Notes under the pieces: generated by a model
What the model saw: the letters and a program-made list of their open reading frames with translations, nothing else
Databases searched by the model: none
What the model was told of the DNA's origin: nothing
NCBI RefSeq assembly: GCF_019977735.1
Contig: NZ_AP025025.1
Span: 1-36,060 of the forward strand
DNA length: 36,060 nt
Direction of reading: 5' to 3'
Source: Calothrix sp. PCC 7716
GTDB lineage: Bacteria > Cyanobacteriota > Cyanobacteriia > Cyanobacteriales > Nostocaceae
Position numbers and translations under genes: made by a program
Shown here: one piece after another, positions 6,847-16,500 of the stretch
Layout: each line of letters begins with the position of its first letter
How positions within the stretch are numbered: the first letter of the stretch is position 1

Positions 6847-7787
6847 TACTCAGAAGTACTTGTTAATAAACGTCCATCAAAAAATCTATCACGAGATGGC
6901 ATTAATCTCTCTTTGTTTAACAAGAAGGCAGAAGTACGCGGCAAGTTTCGGGCTTTATGAATCTGCCCTCGTACTATTGAGCGACTTTTCGAGCGCTCGA
7001 AAAGTCGCGCGTCCCCCACCAAAATCTTCGCAAGGGAGCATGGCTCGCAATTGGTGGGGGTCTTGTTGCCCCTACTAAATCGTACCAGGAATGCCCTCTG
7101 CCTTCTTTACGATATGCCAGTCGTCTCAGTACATGTATAAAAAAAAACATAGAATGATGTATAGTATTCATATGCATATCATAGATATATATTATGCTAT
7201 TAGGATGGTGTTATTCTACTGATTTAGTGTAAATATAATTACTGAAAGAGTAATTGTACAAACAATTCAGTAAATGCAAGTAAAACATAGGGAAGAAAAT
7301 GCTTTAATAGACTTATCCAGCCAGGAGAACCTGATTTGCCTGAAACCTAGCTATAGAGAGCGGTTCATAGGCTTAGAGCTTACAAAAACTCAAAGTTAGA
7401 CCATGTAAGGGTGGAGAGCGACTTTGAGCTTTATTTGTGGACAAGTCTAATACATGTTTGTCAGATTTGATGTCAGAATATTTGATTTCAACAAATGCAC
7501 AAACATCTATTTTTAGCCAAACTCGAATTTGATTACTGGCGATACCATGTTTGAAATGTAATTGCAACGCGGTAAATACCCACAGTCAAATTTTATTGAA
7601 GAAGCTCTTTTTTGAGTGAATAACGCCCTCCAAGCTCGTGCCCTCGTTTAAATGAGAGAAAGTTACCACTTATGAAAGTCGAACATTATCACCAGTCATT
7701 GGCTGTGTGACTAATAGACTTTCACAAAGCGCTCCAGAGAATAAATTTGGCTCAAAATCAAACAATGGAAATATCGGGGTGCTAAAA
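6847..7787. other. Intergenic region with palindromes, no supported gene
   Basis: Holds the 28-bp palindrome and inverted repeat at 6981-7060, an A-run and AT-rich stretch near 7139-7200, and a likely upstream region for the gene starting at 7788. A minus-strand frame at 7373-7567 has no recognisable protein features. Confidence 0.4.
6981..7060. repeat. 28-bp perfect palindrome followed by a 10-bp inverted repeat
   Basis: The half-site GCGACTTTTCGAGC (6981-6994) is followed at once by its exact reverse complement (6995-7008). Five bases later CCCCCACCAA (7013-7022) pairs with TTGGTGGGGG (7051-7060) around an internal GGGAGC/GGCTC symmetry. The two stems form a compact double-hairpin in a gene-free stretch. 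This looks like a small mobile repeat or a strong structure signal; no transposase is nearby. Confidence 0.6.
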
Positions 7788-8537
7788 ATGAAAGAAGTCC
7801 AGGCATTCATCGAAGAAAAGAAGCAAAAATTTGCTCAAACACCGTTCATGAAATTTTTGCAAGACAAAAGTATAGACCCAAGACAAAGGCTAGCTTGGGC
7901 GCCTGCTTTTGCTCCTTTTGCAATGAGTTTCAAAGATTTTAATAGGAATATACTTCGTAAAGAGCCAGCAGATAGCCAACTTCAAGAGATGATTAACCAG
8001 CACTCCTATGAAGATGGGCGCCACTGGGTATGGTTTGTGCAAGATATGAAGTTGATGGGATACGATAATCCCATTAACTATACCGACACGTTGAAATTCC
8101 TGTGGGGTGAGGAAACTATTAAAGTACGCAAAATGGCTTATGACCTATTTGCCATATGCACTTTTGAAGAAGATATTTTGATGAAGTTGGTTGTGGTTGA
8201 ATCGATAGAAGCAACGGGAAATGTTGCTTTATATGAGATTGCACAAGTAGCAAAAGAACTTCAACAAATAACGTTTCAGCATCATCCTTATTTTGGTGAG
8301 TCTCATTTTGCTAAGGAGACGGGTCACATTCAGGCGGAAATGGATGACGTAGAGCGTTTCATTGAGAGCATACAACTGACAGAAGCACAGAAAGAGAAAG
8401 CTTTTACTTTGGTGGAAAAAGTGTTTGCGGATTTTACAGAGGCAATGGATGAAATGCTGACGTTTGCCCAAAAACACCCTTATGACCAACCGTTTACAAC
8501 AATGGGTAATATTAAGCAATCAAGAACCGCTGCGTAA
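7788..8537 (+). CDS. Heme-oxygenase-fold (TenA/PqqC-like) iron-type enzyme
   Basis: 249 residues from the ATG at 7788, which is preceded by GGGGTG at good spacing. A GTG at 7707 would add 27 low-quality residues and has no ribosome-binding site. The all-helical sequence (MKEVQAFIEEKKQKFAQTPF, then RLAWAPAFAPFAMSF) fits the TenA/PqqC/heme-oxygenase-like superfamily. Possible metal or substrate ligands are E75 and H79 in HSYEDGRHW, E138 and E141, and H173, H180 and E184 in HFAKETGHIQAE. Members include thiaminases, PQQ synthase and non-heme diiron oxygenases, so the reaction cannot be named. It is flanked by regulator genes and has no pathway partner in the window. Confidence 0.65.
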   Translation: MKEVQAFIEEKKQKFAQTPFMKFLQDKSIDPRQRLAWAPAFAPFAMSFKDFNRNILRKEPADSQLQEMINQHSYEDGRHWVWFVQDMKLMGYDNPINYTDTLKFLWGEETIKVRKMAYDLFAICTFEEDILMKLVVVESIEATGNVALYEIAQVAKELQQITFQHHPYFGESHFAKETGHIQAEMDDVERFIESIQLTEAQKEKAFTLVEKVFADFTEAMDEMLTFAQKHPYDQPFTTMGNIKQSRTAA

Positions 8538-9160
8538 AAAAATAGTACTCAACCGCTCTACCGCTTGCTTGCATATCGGTACTTGAGGTAAAGTTTGGCA
8601 GCTTTTACAGTAACAAGCTGACGATACAGAGACGATACAGACTATTGGAATTTTCCAGGTTGTCCATGCTGGAGAAAGTAGCAGCTTTGATATTTTTATG
8701 CAAAAAATTGGAATGAAATCTTCACTATTAACGAAGAAGGGAACAGGGAACAGGGAACGGGCAACAGTGAGGAACGAACTGTTGAACGTTTCTTTTCAAG
8801 GCAAAATCACTGGGTTTAATTCCCCATCTTCTATAAGTTGCTTGCTTGAGTTGGGGTCAAAATCCCCATCTCAAGCAGTCTTCCCCTGTTCCCTGTTCCC
8901 CGTTCCCTGTTCCCTCGTTTTAATTATCTACCTTAACTCTCAATTATTTTGTCATAATTAATCCTTTTTTAAGGATTTTGACAAGGTGACAAGAAAGAAT
9001 TACGTAACTTATGTTACTTAATCTTGTCGTGTAGCTTTTTGAATCTGCTTGCATGAGAATTTGGTAGTAGATAAAGATTCTTTATCTCCATACTCCATTC
9101 TTGCCTTTGATTTGTTTGTAGCTGAGTTTTCCGCTCTTGTTATTAATACTGGAGAAGACA
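8538..9160. other. Intergenic region containing the STRR element, otherwise unremarkable
   Basis: Apart from the inverted STRR arms at 8739-8916 I see no gene. Short frames here are driven by the repeat. The last 40 bases include a GGAG ribosome-binding site for the AraC-type gene. Confidence 0.4.
8739..8916. repeat. STRR-bounded, MITE-like element
   Basis: The left arm (8739-8767) carries GGGAACA heptamers in tandem. The right arm (8881-8916) carries the complementary TGTTCCC heptamers, so the two form a long stem. Between them, GCTTGAGTTGGGG and CCCCATCTCAAGC (about 8848-8877) form a second hairpin with one mismatch. Heptamer repeats of this type are known from heterocystous cyanobacteria. 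It carries no coding capacity. Confidence 0.65.
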
Positions 9161-9961
9161 GTGAAAGAAAATTGTGGAATTGAAGAGGCAAAGTCCGAAA
9201 CAAGAGGCATATTGGAATGTATAAATAGGATTTTGGAATTAGATGTAGAAGATTCTAAGGCTATCGGCGCGAAAAATAGTCAGGCTGACTACCAGCAGAC
9301 ACAGGAAAAGTTCCCTATTTTAATTATCTGCGACACTAAAATGTTGGAAACAGATAATTGCGACATCTTGACTGCGCTATACAAAATAAATGAGGTAGCA
9401 ATAATTACATTAAGTTCTCTGATTGGCGATGCTACTACAGACAAATACCTTAGCGATTTCTCTAAGCTAAAGAAATTACTTCTTCAGAATGCAGCTAAAT
9501 TGGAATCGCAAATCAACCTCTCTCAAAAAGGCGCCCAAAATCAGCAATACTTGGAGATATCCCTAGACGAAACTGTGAAACCATCAACCACAAAGTCAAT
9601 CTTTCCGTCTATCCCCAAGCTGAATGACATCTTCGATTTCATTGAGGCTCATTACCACCAACCAATAAGTTCGCGTGACGTGGCACAGTCAGTTGGTTAC
9701 TCCGCAGCTTACCTGACCAATTTAGCGCAGCGTGAAACGGGGCAGAGTTTGCATCGCTGGATTACTAAGCGCCGCATGGTGGCAGCCTGTTCGCTACTCC
9801 TCGATAGCGACTTATCAATAGACTGCATTGCTGAAGCAGTAGGGTATTGTAATAGGTGGTGCTTTTTTCGCAATTTTCGCAACAGCTTTGGCACGACTCC
9901 TGGAGACTGGCGAAGCGAAGCGCGTGACTCCGTTACAAAAACTTGTGGAGATATAGCATAA
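9161..9961 (+). CDS. AraC-family transcriptional regulator
   Basis: About 266 residues from the GTG at 9161, chosen because GGAG lies six bases before it. A TTG at 9137 would also be in frame. The C-terminal 100 residues (from about 150) are a complete double HTH of the AraC/XylS type: IEAHYHQPISSRDVAQSVGY, SAAYLTNLAQRETGQS, then the second HTH DCIAEAVGYCNRWCFFRNFR with the typical FGTTPGDWR ending. The N-terminal half has a receiver-like alternation (FPILIICDTKMLETD, VAIITLSSLIGDA), but I could not place a phosphorylatable Asp with confidence. It may be an orphan regulator of neighbouring genes. The target is unknown. Confidence 0.8.
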   Translation: MKENCGIEEAKSETRGILECINRILELDVEDSKAIGAKNSQADYQQTQEKFPILIICDTKMLETDNCDILTALYKINEVAIITLSSLIGDATTDKYLSDFSKLKKLLLQNAAKLESQINLSQKGAQNQQYLEISLDETVKPSTTKSIFPSIPKLNDIFDFIEAHYHQPISSRDVAQSVGYSAAYLTNLAQRETGQSLHRWITKRRMVAACSLLLDSDLSIDCIAEAVGYCNRWCFFRNFRNSFGTTPGDWRSEARDSVTKTCGDIA

Positions 9962-10262
9962 GCATTCTTTACAGTAGCTACCAATAGTCAAAGTTACCCT
10001 GTTGGTAAAACTTTTAGATTCATTGCATTTCAAGATTCCAGATACTACGCCGTTATTATATAGCGGAACGTAATCTACGGTTGAGTGCGGACGCTACCGA
10101 AGTTTTAGCAATGACTACGAGGAATTACCAAAAACCAGTAAAAGTATGATTTATGCTGCCATGATTTATTTGATGCTCCGATGATTACCCTCCTACATGG
10201 AATCAAAGCGTATTTCAACTACTTCACGGACTCGCTCTAAAAAATAGTTTCGCAACAAAAAA
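9962..10262. promoter_or_regulatory. Intergenic region upstream of the PEP-CTERM gene
   Basis: About 300 bases with no gene. A weak stem TTACC-CTGTT-GGTAA followed by a short T run near 9995-10017 could end the AraC transcript. I could not identify a clear promoter for the PEP-CTERM gene. Confidence 0.3.
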
Positions 10263-10889
10263 ATGAAAACTACAGATATTGGATTATTAATCTCAAGCGC
10301 TTTAGGAAGTCTCTTTCTTTCATTTACTCCAGCTACTGCTGCTATTTTAGTAGAACCAATTGTTACTACACCTAGAGAAAATTTTTCTGATGTAAGGGGA
10401 TTGCCACCAACTCTCCAACCATTTGAGCCAATATTATGGTTTTTTCCTCCTAATGATACTGGTCTACCAAACCTCTCAAATGAAACAGGCTATACAATAA
10501 ATAAATTTTCCCTACTATTGTTCCCCGAACTTCCTGAGTTTGAGGATGGTTTTGTATGGGGAGACGTAAATGGAGATGGTAAAATTGGTTTATCTAACAT
10601 TTTTACGAATATCAATATTGCTCCTGACTTCACTGTCCCATTCCTGGATACCAATGCTCTAAGACTGGAACTAACAAATGGAACAATTCAAGATGGTAAA
10701 AGTTTTGCACTTAGATTTATTACTAGTCGAGATTTAACACCTATCGATACTCAAGGAAACGATTTACTTTTAATAGGAAGTTTTTACGAGGGTTTCAGAA
10801 CAGTCCCTGAACCCTCTAACGTCTTTGCTTTTGTTCTTACTATGGCACTAGGTTGCTGGTTAAGAAAGAGGAAATTAACTAGAACATAA
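10263..10889 (+). CDS. PEP-CTERM sorted exported protein
   Basis: 208 residues. Residues 1-27 form a signal peptide (LLISSALGSLFLSFTPATAA). The C-terminus has the full PEP-CTERM tripartite signal: VPEPS at 181-185, a hydrophobic helix at 186-200, then RKRK at 201-204. Such proteins are recognised by an exosortase, cleaved and anchored or released at the envelope. No exosortase is in the window, so a chromosomal one would be needed. A DVNGDGKIGLSNIF segment (101-114) resembles a single dockerin-like calcium loop. The passenger is otherwise unrecognised. It is convergent with the HTH/AAA gene. Confidence 0.8.
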   Translation: MKTTDIGLLISSALGSLFLSFTPATAAILVEPIVTTPRENFSDVRGLPPTLQPFEPILWFFPPNDTGLPNLSNETGYTINKFSLLLFPELPEFEDGFVWGDVNGDGKIGLSNIFTNINIAPDFTVPFLDTNALRLELTNGTIQDGKSFALRFITSRDLTPIDTQGNDLLLIGSFYEGFRTVPEPSNVFAFVLTMALGCWLRKRKLTRT

Positions 10890-11085
10890 TGCTCTTAGGG
10901 TGACATAAAAGCCAGTTCTATGATATGGATAAGATGATATTAATGTACAGTCATTTCATGATTTAGAATTATCGATAAAAGTTTTTGGATATGCAACCTG
11001 AAGATAGCAACCCTTAACAACATATCCCGACTGTCATTGTACGCCTTTTCTTTAGTGGTATTGGGCTTGGTTATTTTGTACTGTT

Positions 11086-11107
11086 GAGAGCGATATTGTT
11101 CGCTCTC
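11086..11107. terminator. Hairpin between convergent genes
   Basis: GAGAGCGA (11086-11093) pairs perfectly with TCGCTCTC (11100-11107) around a 6-base loop. It lies between the converging PEP-CTERM and HTH/AAA genes. There is no clear T run on either side, so its terminator role is tentative. Confidence 0.35.
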
Positions 11108-11140
11108 TGCCAATATGTGGTCAACAAGATATTTATTTTT

Positions 11141-12466
11141 TCACAAATGAATTTGCAGATACTGGCGATATAAGTTACAGCGTGTTATCATACCATCTCC
11201 CTGCAATTTTACCAATCCAATACTGTGTAATTTAAATTTATTTACTGTTGATAATTTGGCAGAATTATTATGAACTACATCTTTCATCGCATCTGCTAAT
11301 TCTGGTTGTTGCTGAAGAATCAAACTTTGACGGCGTAAATGGTCTGCGTAAATACTCGATGAACTCGTAGCATTTTGTAGAATCTGTGTTAAAGTAACAT
11401 CCATATTAGCTATATGATAAAGAGTAAGACGCACTAAAAATGGATGTCCACCAACTAGCGTCATTAATTTTTCAGCTTCGGTTTCAGACCAATCGAGTTG
11501 ATGCCTTTGGGCTAAATCTAAAATTTGCTTACTATTAAATTCGGGCAATTCTACAGACAAACCTACATTAAACGGCGATTGGTTAATATCAAGAGGTACA
11601 TAAACTTCTGTGGAATGTACAATTACCAATCGCAGTTTGTTCCAAATCTCTCGCCGTTTGCCTTCTTCGTGTAAAGCGCGTAGCAGCCCAAAAAAATCTC
11701 GATAAATTTCTGGATATTCAAAAACTTTATCAACCTCATCTAAACCAAGGGTTAGCGGCTGATTAATTGTTGGTAGTAGATATTCTTCAAAATAGACTTT
11801 ACATGCCATACTGCTACCCACGATTTCTGCTAAATCCCAATAATCACTAAGTTTATTGGGGATATTTAAAGCTAAACCAACACTCGCACAAAACCAGCGT
11901 AAAAACTTATCTGAATTAACAAAAATCTCCTGTGCTGCGAGTTGGAAATCTAATATGGCAGTACAATCCCCTTGAGAATGCGATTTATCAATAATTCTTG
12001 CCAAAAGAGAAGTTTTACCCATTTGTCTGGGTGCTTTAATTCTGATTAAAGAACCGGGTTTATGAATTTGTTCGTAACATCGTTCTTCGATTGGATAACG
12101 CTCAATATAAAATGGCGAATCTAATGGCACTTGACCGAATGGAAGCTCGTTGCAAAAGTGGGATGAAGATATTTCCTGAGTTTCCTTGTTCGAGTCCGAT
12201 ATCGCGCGTGCCATAGGTGATAAAAATACATCTTTCCCACCCTCTACTATTAAATCAGCAATATCTTGCCATTCCAGCCTTAAAGCACGACAAATTTCTC
12301 TAAAGTTAAGGTAATCTACAGGTTTGCCATTGAGAAAACTGCTGATAGTCGATTGAGACATTTGTAAATACTCAGCTAAATCAGTTTGGCGAATATAGCC
12401 ATTGCGCGGTAGCGCCGACTTTACCTCTAATATGAATTCAGGACGTACTCTAACTGAACGTGGCAT
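11141..12466 (-). CDS. HTH plus AAA-like ATPase (AAA_35 type)
   Basis: 441 residues. Residues 23-70 are an XRE-like helix-turn-helix (IRQTDLAEYLQMSQSTISSF, then LNFREICRALRLEWQDIADL). An AAA-like ATPase domain follows, with FYIERYPIEERCYEQIHKPG before the Walker A APRQMGKTS at 145-153, a Walker B-like LTLGLDEVDKVFEY, and a STAND-like C-terminal winged-helix region (LVGGHPFLVRLTLYHIA). This architecture, with the RQMGKTSL P-loop, is common in filamentous cyanobacteria and is generally taken as signalling or conflict machinery. It is divergent from a TPR protein and lies 1.1 kb from a second AAA-like protein with WD40 repeats. Its role is not established. Confidence 0.8.
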   Translation of the reverse strand: MPRSVRVRPEFILEVKSALPRNGYIRQTDLAEYLQMSQSTISSFLNGKPVDYLNFREICRALRLEWQDIADLIVEGGKDVFLSPMARAISDSNKETQEISSSHFCNELPFGQVPLDSPFYIERYPIEERCYEQIHKPGSLIRIKAPRQMGKTSLLARIIDKSHSQGDCTAILDFQLAAQEIFVNSDKFLRWFCASVGLALNIPNKLSDYWDLAEIVGSSMACKVYFEEYLLPTINQPLTLGLDEVDKVFEYPEIYRDFFGLLRALHEEGKRREIWNKLRLVIVHSTEVYVPLDINQSPFNVGLSVELPEFNSKQILDLAQRHQLDWSETEAEKLMTLVGGHPFLVRLTLYHIANMDVTLTQILQNATSSSSIYADHLRRQSLILQQQPELADAMKDVVHNNSAKLSTVNKFKLHSIGLVKLQGDGMITRCNLYRQYLQIHL

Positions 12467-12671
12467 TTTTTATATTATAACTGCTAGATTTATTTGTTTG
12501 GCAAAATCGCAAAATACTCAATCTCACTACAAAGTCGATACGTACTCGATAAACTCCTATGTGAACTCAAGTGCTGTCAAGGTTAAATGGGATTAGTAGG
12601 AACAAGGTTTGAGGTGCAACCCGTGAACACTAGTCCTACTTTAACTGAAAATCTTTCTGCATTATATAATT

Positions 12672-13337
12672 ATGAAATTAGTCTTTTCTACATCTTCCTT
12701 ATTAGTTTATGCATCATTTCTTGTACTGCTAGGTTTTTCGATACCATTAGTAGTTGCACAAATACCAGCTTCTAATGCTTCTACTGACTGCAAAACTATT
12801 ATGCCACCACTTATTAATTCAGCAGACGACTTCGTGAATATGGGACACTTTCAAGAGGAGTGCAAAAAAGACTCACTCGCTGCGGTTTCTTCTTTCACGC
12901 AGGCAATTCGGCTTAATCCTAAAGCAGAAGAACCCTACTATCATCGTGCAAACGCTTATCTGAAACTTGGAAATTACAAAGCCGCAGTAGCGGACTATAC
13001 CGAAGTCATTAGGCAAAATACAGGTAGATTGGGTTTTAGTAGTCCTGCATACTGGAACAGGGCTAGGGCTTATGAAAAGTTAGGCGAAAAACAGAAAGCA
13101 ATTTCAGATTGGACTCAAGTAATTAGTGAAAGTAATTCTTCTGCTGAGGCATACTTTTTCAGAGGGAATATGTACCGGGATTTAGGGAATAAAGAAAGTG
13201 CCATCGCAGATTACAAAGCAGCAGAAAAACTTTTCCAGCAATATTTAAATGAGTCTTTCGGAAGTGGTTTCCAAACTCCTGAAAATCAAGGGATGCTGGA
13301 GAAAGTAAGAAATGAGTTATCACGACTAAATCATTAA
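12672..13337 (+). CDS. Exported TPR-repeat protein
   Basis: 221 residues. The first 30 form a hydrophobic signal peptide or anchor (LLVYASFLVLLGFSIPLVVA), with cleavage possible after VVAQ. Residues about 55-200 hold tetratricopeptide repeats: DFVNMGHFQEECKKDSLAAV, EEPYYHRANAYLKLGNYKAA, PAYWNRARAYEKLGEKQKAI, then AEAYFFRGNMYRDLGNKESA. TPRs form a helical protein-binding scaffold, and this one probably acts in the periplasm or thylakoid lumen. It is flanked by two AAA-like ATPase genes, divergent from one and in the same direction as the other, but a functional link is only positional. Confidence 0.78.
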   Translation: MKLVFSTSSLLVYASFLVLLGFSIPLVVAQIPASNASTDCKTIMPPLINSADDFVNMGHFQEECKKDSLAAVSSFTQAIRLNPKAEEPYYHRANAYLKLGNYKAAVADYTEVIRQNTGRLGFSSPAYWNRARAYEKLGEKQKAISDWTQVISESNSSAEAYFFRGNMYRDLGNKESAIADYKAAEKLFQQYLNESFGSGFQTPENQGMLEKVRNELSRLNH

Positions 13338-13355
13338 CCAAAATAGGCTGTAGAT

Positions 13356-13408
13356 GTGTGACGGCATGAATTATATGTGCAAAAAATGAATAATCTATTT
13401 GCCGTCAC
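13356..13408. repeat. Inverted repeat after the TPR gene
   Basis: GTGACGGCA (13358-13366) pairs with TGCCGTCAC (13400-13408) around a 33-base loop. A second GGGTGCGTAA/TTACACACCC pair lies just beyond (about 13431-13460). There is no T run. It is probably a dispersed intergenic repeat, possibly with a terminator role. Confidence 0.4.
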
Positions 13409-13586
13409 GCACCACCACTATATAATAATTGGGTGCGTAACGCTGCGCTTTTACACACCCAACAAACTACAAACTACAAATTATGGATAATTTATTTTTG
13501 GATGTTCCCTAATTGAGTTATTGTCAACAACAAAAAAACAAGCATGAGTCAAAAATTTTTAAAACTAATTACCCCACTCTTAGATA

Positions 13587-16500
13587 ATGAGCAACAATTT
13601 TTCATATAAAGTTGGTGGAAGTCTTACAGAAGATGCTCCCAGTTACGTAGTTAGACAAGCAGATTTCTACCTTTACAATGAACTGAAAGCTGGGAACTTC
13701 TGTTATATTTTTAATTCCCGACAAATGGGTAAAACTAGCTTGCAAGTTCGCACAATTAAACGACTGCAAGCTGAAGGGATTGCTTGTACTACAATAGATA
13801 TTTCTGGACGTGGTAGTAAAGATATAAATCCAGAACAGTGGTATGCAGGTATTGTCTATACATTGGTTGCAAATTTTCAAATAGCTAACCCCAGTGAATT
13901 TATTAGAACGTGGTGGAAAGAAAACTGCGAACTATCTCCCCTACAACGTTTAGATATATTCATTGACAATTTTTTGTTAGAAAAAATAAAAAGTAAAATA
14001 GTCATTTTTATCGATGAAATTGATAGTATTCTCAGCCTGAATTTTCAGGGAGATGATTTCTTTGCTTGGATTAGAAGTTGTTATGAAAAGCGTAATATTA
14101 ATTGCGACTTTAATCGTCTTACTTTTGTTTTGCTAGGAGTAGCAACACCTAGCGATTTAATCGCAGATAAAGTAAGAACACCCTTCAATATCGGTTGTGC
14201 AATTCAACTTAATGGCTTTCAAATACATGAAATTTCACCTTTGGCATCAGGGTTTATAGGGGAAATTGTTAACCCGCAAGCTGTATTGCAAGAAGTTTTA
14301 GCATGGACTGGAGGACAACCCATTCTTACACAAAAATTATGCGATTTGTTAGCAACTTGTCAAAACTTCGTTTCTGATGATTCTCTGAAAATAGAGGGAG
14401 GAATTACAGAATCAGAATGGGTAAAAAATATTGTTAAACAGCAAATAGTTCAAAACTGGGAATCACATGACGAACCACCCCATTTAAAAACCATCAAAGA
14501 TAGAATTTTGATGAGCAAGCATAATACAGGCGCCTTGCTTGGTTTATATCAAAAAATTTTACAATTAGGGCAAATCCCCGCTGATGATAGTCCAGAGCAA
14601 ATAGAATTACGGCTATCTGGATTAGTCGTAGAACAGCAGGGATATTTAAGGGTTTATAACCGTATTTATGCAACCGTTTTTGATTTAAACTGGGTAGAAA
14701 AAGCTCTTGCTAATTTAAGACCTTATTCAGAAGCATTATTAGCTTGGTTTGCTTCAAATTGCCAAGACAATTCTAGATTACTGCGAGGGTTAGCATTAGA
14801 AGAAGCGAAGAATTGGGTAAAAAATAAAAGCTTAACTGAACAAGATTACCAGTTTTTAGCTGCTAGTCAGGAATTGGAAAAACAAGAAATAGCCAAAGCA
14901 TTAGCATTTCAAGAAGAAGAAAGTCGCATTTTAGCACAAGCTAACGATACTTTAACCATAGCCCAACATCAAGCCAAACGACGAATTCGTATTGGTACTG
15001 GTGTTTTTATTTTTTCTCTTGTTGGAGCAACTATTGCTTTTACATCTGCAACTAAGCAATTACAAGAAGTTCAAGAAGGTACAAGATTAGAACAAGCAGG
15101 AGTTGCAGCACTACGGCAGTTTGAAACAAGACAAATTGAATCTCTCGTCACAGCAATAGATGCGGGGCAAAAGTTAAAAGAAATAGTGAAAGATGGACGT
15201 TCTCTTAAAAAATATCCTGCGACTAGTCCACTTTTAGCTTTGCAAACAATACTCGGTAATATCCGCGAAGTTAAGCAATTCGTTCCTCATCAAGAAGATA
15301 TTACAAGTGCTAGCTGGAGCTATGATGCAAAGTACCTTGTCACTGCTTCTAAGGATAAAACCGCTCGGATTTGGGATTTGTCAGGTAAGCTCATAGCAGA
15401 ACTAAAAGGACATCAAGACGCAGTTTTTATTGCTAATTTTAGCCCAGATGGAAATCATATTATTACCGCTTCAGCAGATAAAACTGTTCGTATCTGGAAC
15501 TTCTCTGGTAAACAATTAGCAATAATTAAACATCAAGATTATGTAGATAGCGCTAGTTTTAGTCCAGATGGAAAACGTGTAATTACTACCTCTGTAACTC
15601 CACCTAACACAACAATTTCAGATGGAAAAGCTGTTGTTAGTTCCTCTAGCGGAAAAACAGCTCGCATCTGGGATTTGTCTGGTAATTTATTACTACAACT
15701 TCAAGATAAAGCTAATAGTGCCAGATTTAGCCCAGATGGGAAGTATATTCTCACTGCTTCTGATGATAAAACTGCTCGGATTTGGGATACATCGGGTAAA
15801 TTAGTGCGGACATTAACAGGACATTCAATGGCTGTTAACAGCGCTTATTGGAGTCCAAATGGAAAATATATTTTAACTAATTCTAATTACTCTTATCTTT
15901 GGGATGTTTCAGGTAAGCAAATTGCACAATTTAAAGTAGCTGATAAATGGGCAATTGTGGATGCTGGTTTTAGTCCCGATAGTCAGCATATTTTCGTTAC
16001 CACATCTGATAAAACTTATGTTTGGGATTTATCTGGTAGGTTGATTAGAGAAATAAAAAATCGGAAAGTGTTGGGTGGTGGTACAGAATTTAATCCTGAC
16101 AGTAAGCGACTTTTTACAACCGATGATACTATAAAAGTGTGGGATATAAGAGATGAAGCTGTAAAACCGTGGGATTTATCAAGTAATTTAATCACCGAAC
16201 TGACAGGAAATCAAAGTAGCGCCCGCTGGAGTCCTGATGGTAAATATATTGTTACTTTTGGGCAGGATAAAATTGTTCGGATTTGGTATCTATCCAATAA
16301 AATACCAGTAACTACAGTAACTATCAATTCAAAAGACGCTATTACGGGAGCAAGTTGGAGTCCAAATGCTAAATATATTGTTACCCCAACTAGAAAATCT
16401 GTATTAATTTGGGATATTTATGGTAAGCAGTTGGCAAGATTTCTAGGACATTCAGATGTAGTTAGTAGCGCTAATTTCAGCCCTGATGGGAAAAAAATTG

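Noticed and set aside
7373-7567. Minus-strand 64-codon frame
   Set aside because: No domain, no ribosome-binding site evidence and no operon context.
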